Below are positions 33,105 through 42,100 of a stretch of 64,000 bases of DNA, piece by piece. The notes beneath the pieces are model-generated. The model was given only the letters and a program-made list of their open reading frames with translations. It did no database searches and was not told where the DNA came from. This DNA comes from Forficula auricularia. Its lineage: Eukaryota; Arthropoda; Insecta; Dermaptera; Forficulidae. The DNA lies in contig JALMQS010000055.1 in the NCBI GenBank assembly GCA_024734495.1, forward strand, positions 10,079,652 to 10,143,651, read 5' to 3'. The first letter of the stretch is position 1, and each line of letters begins with the position of its first letter. The translations under genes and the position numbers were made by a program.

Positions 33105-33310
33105 GGGTAGTGGTCTACAAATTTTAATCCTCCACCCGGGTTCGTGGGGTTCGGAGAAAAGGAGAGAGTCCAGAGGACATGTATAGGTTTTGTGGGGTGA
33201 ATGATGATGAAAGGTGGATCTAGGGGAGAAGGATAGGGTCGGTGGGATGGATGGGGCTTAGACGAGGTACCAAGATACCCGCCTTGCTACCTCCTCTAAC
33301 CTCCTAAATA
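33105..33310. other. G-rich insertion in the gene B flank
   Basis: A G-rich stretch (GGGGAGAAGGATAGGGTCGG) lies between two copies of ATAATATTCGATTAATGAA (33086 and 33406). It is absent from the gene A flank. I do not recognise it. Confidence 0.4.
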
Positions 33311-33373
33311 AAACTCATAATAATTTATGTTATTATTGCATCTTTAATAAAACACAAATCCTTTATATTATTT

Positions 33374-33731
33374 TATAATTATTATAATATTTTACAAATA
33401 ATTGTAATAATATTCGATTAATGAAGAGTTAAGAACGGACCAATATATTCTCTAATTGAATATTCGGACTGAAGAATCGCCTCTAGAGACACTAACAGAG
33501 TCAACGAATCAAAAGGCAACAATAACAGTTGGTGACAGTCAAATGGCGGTCAAACAAAAAAACCCTGTTATTTTGACGTTAATAATAATTGGATTGGAAA
33601 CAGGTTTTTTTATGAGAATAAAACATATAAATAATAATTGCTAATATTTTTATTTGCATTAAAGAAAAAGAAACTTGTAATAATTTGGTTAGTTATTATG
33701 GCATCTTTAATAACGGAAATACTTTAAAGAA
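33374..33731 (-). other. 3' flank and 3' UTR of gene B
   Basis: It aligns with 5190-5528 of gene A at high identity, including AATAACAGGG and the poly(A) signal. Confidence 0.65.
33649..33654 (-). terminator. Poly(A) signal of gene B
   Basis: AATAAA on the minus strand, 78 bp past the stop, is conserved with 5464-5469. Confidence 0.6.
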
Positions 33732-33877
33732 TTACTCTTTTATATCAAACAGCTTATTCAATTTTTCACATGGCTCTACTAAATATTCGGGTGCACATTT
33801 AGAGAATACAAATTTATCGTCAAAAAACCCAGAAGCAACGTTGTCGAAGGGATCCCTGCCCTTACAAAGGTCATCCG
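33732..33877 (-). CDS. Gene B exon 4 (C-terminal, stop)
   Basis: The acceptor is TTCTGATTTAG and TAA is at 33732-33734. It encodes DDLCKGRDPFDNVASGFFDD, then Cys 123 and 132, and ends KLFDIKE. The preceding 67-bp intron differs from gene A at five positions only. Confidence 0.8.
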
Positions 33878-36800
33878 CTAAATCAGAAAAATAAAATGAA
33901 TAAATAATATAAAATCCTATAATTCGTTACTCCGGTTGACTTACCATTATTAATCATTCCCAAGTCTGTGGGTATGCATATTCTACGCTCGGGATTATCC
34001 TCGTCCTGATAATCCACACATTTATATTCGCCGCTATTATCTAATTTATCCTTATTTTTTTCGAAAACTATAATAAAAACAAAATATATATTTATTATAG
34101 GAAATGATTGAGATGATGAATGATTTTTAATATGATTGGCTCGAAGGGTTAGTCGGAAGGAGATTTGCCGGGCTTGGATGGGAGGTGATCTTCAGAGATG
34201 ATAATCTCTATTGGCGGTCTTTGAGCCAGTTTAAAATGCTATTTTAAATAAGAATTCGCACTAGGCGGTTGAAACTATGCTTTTGACAAAATAACGGCAC
34301 AATGCTCGCATTTATTGCTTCTTCTTTTCAGAACGTGTATACAGATCACTTCTTCAAAACAAGCCGTTTCGTTCCAACTCACAACTGGCAAATGACAACT
34401 GTCGGCTGGATAACAATAACTGACTTCGCTTCGAGGAGCTGGCTTTTTTATAACCTAATTAGCTCTAATTTGCAATTAAGCTGATTGGTTAATTGTTTCG
34501 CGCGTTTTATGTGACGTATGGATAATTTTTCCCGCGTTCGATTCTTTTATAAAAGGGGCGTGTCCTTTCTGCTCACCAGTCATTCTATCGAAGGACTCTG
34601 ACGGGCAAACGTCTTTTTCAAGGCGAAAATGGATCCCTATTCCAAAAGCACTTTACAGCGAAAGAGCGGAGGATGAAATCCCACATTATAAAACTATTTT
34701 TCCGACAAACCCAGTATCTGGACAAATATTGCTGATGGACAATCATCCTGGGATCTGTCGGGGACGAATGGCAACGAGCTTGGGTTGGACCTAAATGGTT
34801 CTACGGTCTGGACACCAGTCGGCGCGCCTACGTTCAATGTCGGGGAACCGGTGACAAGTCCCAGCACAGCGAGACAACTCTGAGCCAGACCGGGTGTTAC
34901 GACCTGAAGGGCTAAGAACAGACTTCACTTTAATCTTATCATGCAGTACTACCACCAGGAGACATCAATCCAACGCTCCGGTGAACTTTGTTCCTCCAGA
35001 CATAGACCTACTCCAGATACATCAGCTTCCCAAGGATCCCATCGAGCTGCAAAATGCGCTGGACGGTCTTCGAGTGGAAACGAGATGGACCGTCCTGGAC
35101 GGAGATACCCTTCGAACGACTACGGAAGAAGCAGACCGGCTGTCCCGAGAGGAGCATATATTATATATCACTTTGCGTTACCTAGTGGGACGGTTACAGC
35201 TCTACTGATCCTTGGCTGAATTTTTTTGAAAAAAAATCAAAGGTGTTCCATCGAAAGAAAATCCAATTTTTTGAGTAAAGAGACAAAAAGGCATTAAAAA
35301 TGTTTTTTCTCAATTTTTGAAATTTTTTTCAAAAAGTATATTAAACAACGAAAAAAATGATTCTTCTATTAAGTTACAATATATTTATTCTTGTCAAAGA
35401 TATGAATATTTTAACTTTACTTACTTACAAAAATCGAAATTTCGTTATGGGCTAAGATAGAAAGCTAAAAATTTAAGTGGATACTTTTCTCTACATATAA
35501 AATAATAACAGTATCAGAAAATCAAAAAAATCGAAAAGGCTCTCCGGCAAAACGTCGTTCAATTGACATGGAATGACCGATATATATCGGGTTACGAGCT
35601 CATCATTACTTCGTTGTGAACCCCTGATGATGGTCTACGCCGCCCCCTCGACCCCTGAGTCCCCCACATCCCTGGTACCCCACTGATATAATAAAATAAG
35701 TACTTGGAGCCACCGAGCGATGCTCGGCAACTTTTTGCTTCATTTAAAAGTTATATATTAATTAAATTAGGGAACGAATAAATATTTTTTTATTATAGAC
35801 AAAAGGATCAAGCGGGGCTCGATCCCGGAATCTTGGCATGTGCGCTGCGATGCCTTCATCAGAGCCTTAGTTCTTATCCTTTTGGTCACTGATCCCCGAA
35901 CTCAAGCTAATACCTAATGTCTATATGAATTTGGAATTTCATTTTTATTTAATCTTTTAATTTCTTCCTCGTTCATTTTTGCAGCTGGGTGATCGATTGG
36001 GAAGCGTTTGATATACTTAGTTATATATTGATATTATTTTTAATTTAAAATTCTGATAAAAATCACCCTTTCACTGCACCCCGCCCCTTGGATTTATTAT
36101 TCAATATCTGAACAAAATTTATTTTTTTCGACAGATGGGCATTGTAGTAAATTTATAAGAACCATAGTATTAGGAAAATAGGAGAAAGCGCGCCTGAGCT
36201 AATGAGTTGAATATATATAAAATTTGATTATAGGAACTAATCAGGGGATCCATCGCTTAAATGGAAAAGGCATCTGCGGGCTTAAATCAGAAGATGTCGG
36301 ATCATACCCGGCTGGGTCCTGTATCTTTTTTTCAACTCTTGGTTCAGTATCAAAACGAGTCTGTTCTCAATTGCACCAAAATAGGGCAGTGCCCGGATAA
36401 AAGTTTTAACTTTCGCGTTTATCTAGTTTACATATAAACATTCCAATTTAAATTTATTATTGAATATCTGAACAAAGTTCATCTGTTTCGATTCCCCAAA
36501 GAATCAGACAGATGGGCATTGTAGTAAATATATATTTATATACAATTTTTGCTCGTTTAATGAGAGTAGATTTATAACAACCGCCGGCCATAATTGTTCC
36601 TTTAATAATAGTATCTGACCACCGAGCGATGCTCGGGTACTTTTAGCTTCAGTTAAAAGTTATATATGAACTATCACCTCACCCCCCCCCCCCCCCAACA
36701 CCGTTCCCCGAAACCCCGCACTTCGCCACAGCTCCAAACCTCCCACTATTGAACCCCACCTACTGCACCCCGCACATCCGCCCCCAACGCCACCCTCTAA

Positions 36801-39155
36801 GTGAATTTCATCCAAATCGTTAGAGCCCTTTTCGAGAAATCGATTCTATATATAGGATGATTCACGGTCGATGGCACGTAAGGCGTTTATAGAAAACGGA
36901 ATTCAGGATTTTTCTGAAAATTTAGCACCTTACATTTTCTTACCTGTTCTATCGATCTAAAATATTTTCAGCATTGCGACGTTTCAGTTTCCATCGAAAA
37001 GTCGTAGCAAATTTATATTTTTAAATGGAACACTCCGTATATTAACACGTTTTTAGAACCCCCTTTTTATTAAAATACTTTTTTGTTAATATTGTCCTAT
37101 ACCTACTCTATCGGCTTTCGAGATAAAAAATAATTAGTGTTAAATATGGGCCTAATTAAACTTAAATAAATTAGTGCTCTCAATTCATCAAAAGTTGATA
37201 TTTTGGTGGTAGCTTATACACACCCGAACGTATTTAATTTGAGCCGAAAAATCGACTCTATATTATACAGGGTGTGCTAAGATTACTATTATTTCCATTA
37301 TTCATAAAAGGGTCAAAAGTTTGTTTTTACAAATGAGACCCCGTATATTACTCGATAATTGAAAGACGAAGAAAAATGCTTATAAGACGATATATCATGC
37401 TCCCTATACCTAAAACATCAAGTTTTCTTAATAAAGGCCTTTTAGGTGAAAAATTACTTTTTAATGAATTAAATTTTAACTAACCATTGAAATATCAAGC
37501 TTATGACAGTTTGTGGACTATTTATAAGAAACTTATAAAGAGTTTATTGACGGTGTTTAAAAAAATCTCCCAAAATGACAGCAAATATTGATTATTGAAT
37601 CCAAGTTCTTATGGAATTGTTTATTTAGTACATAACATTATGTGTATAAGAACTTCCTTTGAATAATCAATATTTGCGATAATTTTGGGACATTTTTTTG
37701 AACATCATCAATAAATTGTTTATGAGTTACTTATAAATAGTGAACAAACTGTCATAACTTGATATTTCCATTGTTAGTTAAAATTAAATTCATTAAAAAG
37801 TAATTTTTCCCGAAAAAGCGCCTTTATTAAGAAAACTTGATGTTTTAGGTATAGGGGCATGATATATCGTCTTAAAGCATTTTTCTTCGTCTTTCAATTT
37901 ATTGAGTAATATATAGGAGTCTTATTTGAAAAAACAAACTTTTGACCTCTTTTATGAATAACGGAAATAATAGTAAACTTAGCACGCCCTGTATAATATG
38001 GAGTCGATTCTTCGGCGTAAATTAAATACTTTGGGTATGTCTAAACTACCACCAAAATATCAACTTTTCATGAATTGAGAAAACTAATTTATTTAAGTTT
38101 ATTTATGGCTATGTTTTGGACCATATTTAAAACAATTTTTTTTTATTTAGGACAGTACTTAATGATTCGTATATTATTTAATGAGATCAGAAACGAGGAT
38201 TATATATATCATGATCAAAATAAAATAAATTAACAACCATGATGAAGATTTTTTATTTTTGAAAAATAACCATCATTCTCAAAGGATTCCATCTTCCACC
38301 GGATTCATCAAGCCTCGTTTCTGATCTCATTAAATTATTTTTTATCTCGATAACCAATAGAGATAGGCGAAAGGTGAACCGCGACCTAATATGCTGCATA
38401 CCTACTCTCACTTGTACTTCCAAATATTTCCAAGTACTTCCAAATATTTCCAAGTACTTCCAAATATTTCCAAGTACTTCCAAATATTTCCAGATACTTC
38501 CAAATATTTCCAAGTACTTCCAAAATACTTGGAAAAAGGTGTACACCTACTTCCAATCGCGGATCACCCCTCGGAGATAGGTATAGGACAATATTAACAA
38601 AAAAGTATTTTAATAAAAGGTCGGTTCTAAAAACGTGTTAATATACGGAGTGTTCCATTTAAAAAAATAAAGTTGCTACGACTTTTAGATGGAAGCCGAA
38701 ACGTCGCAATCCTGATAATATTTTAGATAGAACAGGCAAGAAAATGTAAGGTGCTAAATTTTCAGAAAAATCCTGCCTTCCGTTTTCTATAAACGTCTAA
38801 CGTGCTTCGACCGTGAATCACCATGTATATATACAATAATTGCTCGTTTAATATAATAAGATAAGATAATATAAGATTTTTTTGGCTTTTCGGCCTTTTT
38901 AGACATAAGCCACTTTACGATACTATATATTTATTTTTCAAATTTGTCTCTACCCTCGGGGTCAGATTTTAGTCGGATGCCTCGAGTCGGATTTGAACCC
39001 GGGTCCACTTGGTTAATAATATAAGATAATAATAGCAATTTTGTTTTATATAAATATGATTTTGAATTGTTTACTATTCTAGCCACCTGTTTATTTTTAT
39101 TTATAAGCATATCCTTTGTATCATTATTCAGAGATACCTGTTTGATCACGAACTT

Positions 39156-39187
<32 letters not shown>

Positions 39188-42100
39188 ACTTTTCGGACTT
39201 TCTAGCCATTAGCCAGATTCCGATAGTATATTATTTTTTAAATTTTGTCTTCCTATCTAGGGATCAGATTTTAGCCGGTTTCCGCGAGTCGGATTAGACC
39301 CCGGGCCCACTTGATTAGCTGTGCTGTTACGCTATCCTCTCGACCAACCCGACCCCCAACTTGTTTTGTTAATTTTTTAATCCACCTGTTAATAATTAAA
39401 TTAATTAATGAAACACCTATAAAAATTATTTTCTGAAAGTTTCATTCGTTTTAAATTAAGAACTTGTGTCCTAGATTTAATAAATGTAAATCTAATCCAG
39501 GGGTCTTCAACGTTTTACAAATCAAGGGCCAAATTTTTTTTTCTGAACAGCGGGCCGGGCCCAGGCGCGGATCCAGACCTCTGATTTGGGGGGGGGGGCG
39601 GTCGCCGGTATATAAGATATACTTTTGATCTCGGAAGTGTTTCGCGATCGAATTGTCCAAGCGGGGGGGGGGGGTCAAAGACGCCGCCCCCCCCCCCCCA
39701 CATAGAACTTTATTTTCTTCAATTTTAAAATTTAATGTTATAAAAAATAAAAAAAAATCTAAAAATTATTTTTTGTAGTCGTTATTGAGAGTGCTGTTGG
39801 CGGGCCGCAGAAAACATATCGGCGGGCCACAAGCGGCCCGCGGGCCGCGGGTTGAAGACCCTTGGTCTAATCTATCTCAATTATTCATTCAATATTCTTA
39901 CCTCCCTCCCACGTGTTAATACTGAGTTTAGTTACATAATCTTGTGTGGGTTCTTTGCAAAAGTCAAGTTTAAATCCATCTTGTGCTGGAACAAAACCAA
40001 AAAAACAAATGAATAAATAAACGAATTTAAATAAACAACTTAATTCACACTGTCTTAATGATAAAAAAAAATTAAGCCTCACTTGACGACTTTAATAATA
40101 AAATTGAAACTTTTTCAAAACTGTGAGGTTTGAAGTTTCGGTGAATATACAAAATACACCTATTCGATTGTTTATTAATTTTTATTTTACCATACAGGGG
40201 GAGCGAAACCATGGAATTTCGCTCTACAAAAAAGCTCTAATATGGTGTAGGGTCAAAAAATGAAAATCTTGGCCATTCACCAAACTCAACCAAATTTTGT
40301 GTACATAATCAGTGGACCTCCAGGATTTAATTTAAAAGTTTTTGTTTTGCCGAGAGTAGCAGAGTTGTTGATTCACAAAGAGAAACAAAGAGGTTGTCCT
40401 CTGCTTGATGCAAATAAACATACACACATATATATCGAGATGATATATATCTGTATATATATATTATTTATTTGTTTGAGACTATAGTTTCGAAGACTTG
40501 GTCTTCATCATCAGTCTTTCTTCAATTATAAATGTTTTTCATGGAGTCAATATCATATGGATATTGAAAACTTGGTGTTCTTTCGTCACTGCTGGAGGGC
40601 TAGGAACTCTTCCTTCAATAAAACACCTTTAATAAGACGTTTCGGCCTGAATCTTATTTGGCCATCTTCAGTCAATTACTTACTTACTTACTTACTTCCT
40701 GTGGCCGAACAACATTTCCAATGTTTTAGCCTCCTCTATAATGCCTCGCCATTTTGTCCTATCCCGTGCTATAGAGTTCCAATTTCCTTGTTGTTTAGTC
40801 AATTAGGCTAAATTTTTTTTTACAAATGGATGTTAATTGATATTTTTTTTATACAAAATAAGTTAACCGAGTTGGTTGTTTAGACTTACAGTTATACACA
40901 AAATGCGGTACACATATGTGATCGAACCAAGCCTTGTCAAAAATAAAAAAAAATTTAGCCTCATGTGAATTTATAACGTGCCTGGATCCAAAAGTTTCAG
41001 AATGAAAGTAATGAGTTTATATAAATGTTTTTCTATATATTACATTATAATTAAATATTTGACCATTATAGGAGGTCATCATATATCTCATCATTATTTA
41101 TTTACAAACAAAAATCCAAACTAGAATCTAATTACTTTTAAATCATATGCATTTTTTCATTCAATCAAATTATACAATTCTTATCAAAAAATCCCAAAAA
41201 AGGTTTTTATATATTAAGATCAAGAGAACAACTGTTGGCTCATATCACACAGGATAGTGTGTAAATATTGAATATAAACATACAATCTCTTTTAAAATTG
41301 ATAGCCTTTTCACCGGCTATTTTTATATATAACATTTCGGCTATGGTTCTTTTATAATAATTATCAATCTTGACCAATATTCGCGCATTATCGTAATCAA
41401 AAGAATGACTATGTTCAGCTGCATGGGTGGAGAATGCTGTGTTGTTCTTTTTATTTTGAACACTTAATTTATGTTCAACCGCCTCCGTGGTCTAATGGTC
41501 AGAGTAACTGACTGGCAACCCGGAGGTCCCGGGTTCGATTCCCGGCTATGCTCAGAAATTTTTCTGTAAGTATAGGGTCTGGAACGGGGTTCACTCAGCC
41601 TCGTGAGGATAAATGAGTAGCTGCTTGATTGAGAAGTAGCGAATCTCGGTTAAGAAAACTGAAACGAAGGTTGTAGATGTGCGTTGAGCTAACCAGTTGA
41701 CCCCTCGGTACTGTTCCCAATTAGGACAGCAACCAATTCAGTAGGCCAAGACCCATGAAGGGTTGTCGAGCCAGAGATTTTTTTTTTTATTTTACTTAAT
41801 TTATGTTCATCTACCCTAATTTTTAGTGAACGTGAACTTTGCACTATATAGGTGCTAGAATTTGGTGGACAATCTAGACAGTTAATTTGATAGACAATAT
41901 TATTACATAATTCTCTAGGGGTTGGATCTTTAATATTGAATAAAAATTGAATATTGTCTATATTTTTGTGGGCAATGTTCACTTTGTAAATTTTAAAAAG
42001 TTTTTTTATTTTTTCGGATATGCCGTGAATATAAGCAACAGAATAGTATGGTCCGACCTGGTTATTTGAATTACTATTAAACTTTCTTATTATAATTTAT

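Larger units (their letters stand above)
40246..41240. repeat. Intron 1 of gene B: Penelope-related tails and repeats
   Basis: A family-6 fragment (40250-40320) is followed by a Penelope-tail-like repeat with TGCCGAGAGTAGCAGA (40350-40515) and another with a hammerhead-like core (40570-40690). An ACTT microsatellite lies near 40680. Positions 40810-41240 show nothing recognisable. Confidence 0.5.

Noticed and set aside
38253..38597. Open frames of about 70-100 codons with WKYLEIFGST-type repeats (also 60057-60551 and 54682-54882)
   Set aside because: They are translations of the 20-bp minisatellite inside the VNTR MITEs and stay open only because of the repeat.
41478..41553. Functional tRNA gene (also 44440-44515, 31440-31515 and 16383-16500)
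   Set aside because: Box A and B are present but acceptor and anticodon arms do not pair, and target duplications or dispersed copies mark them as SINE heads.
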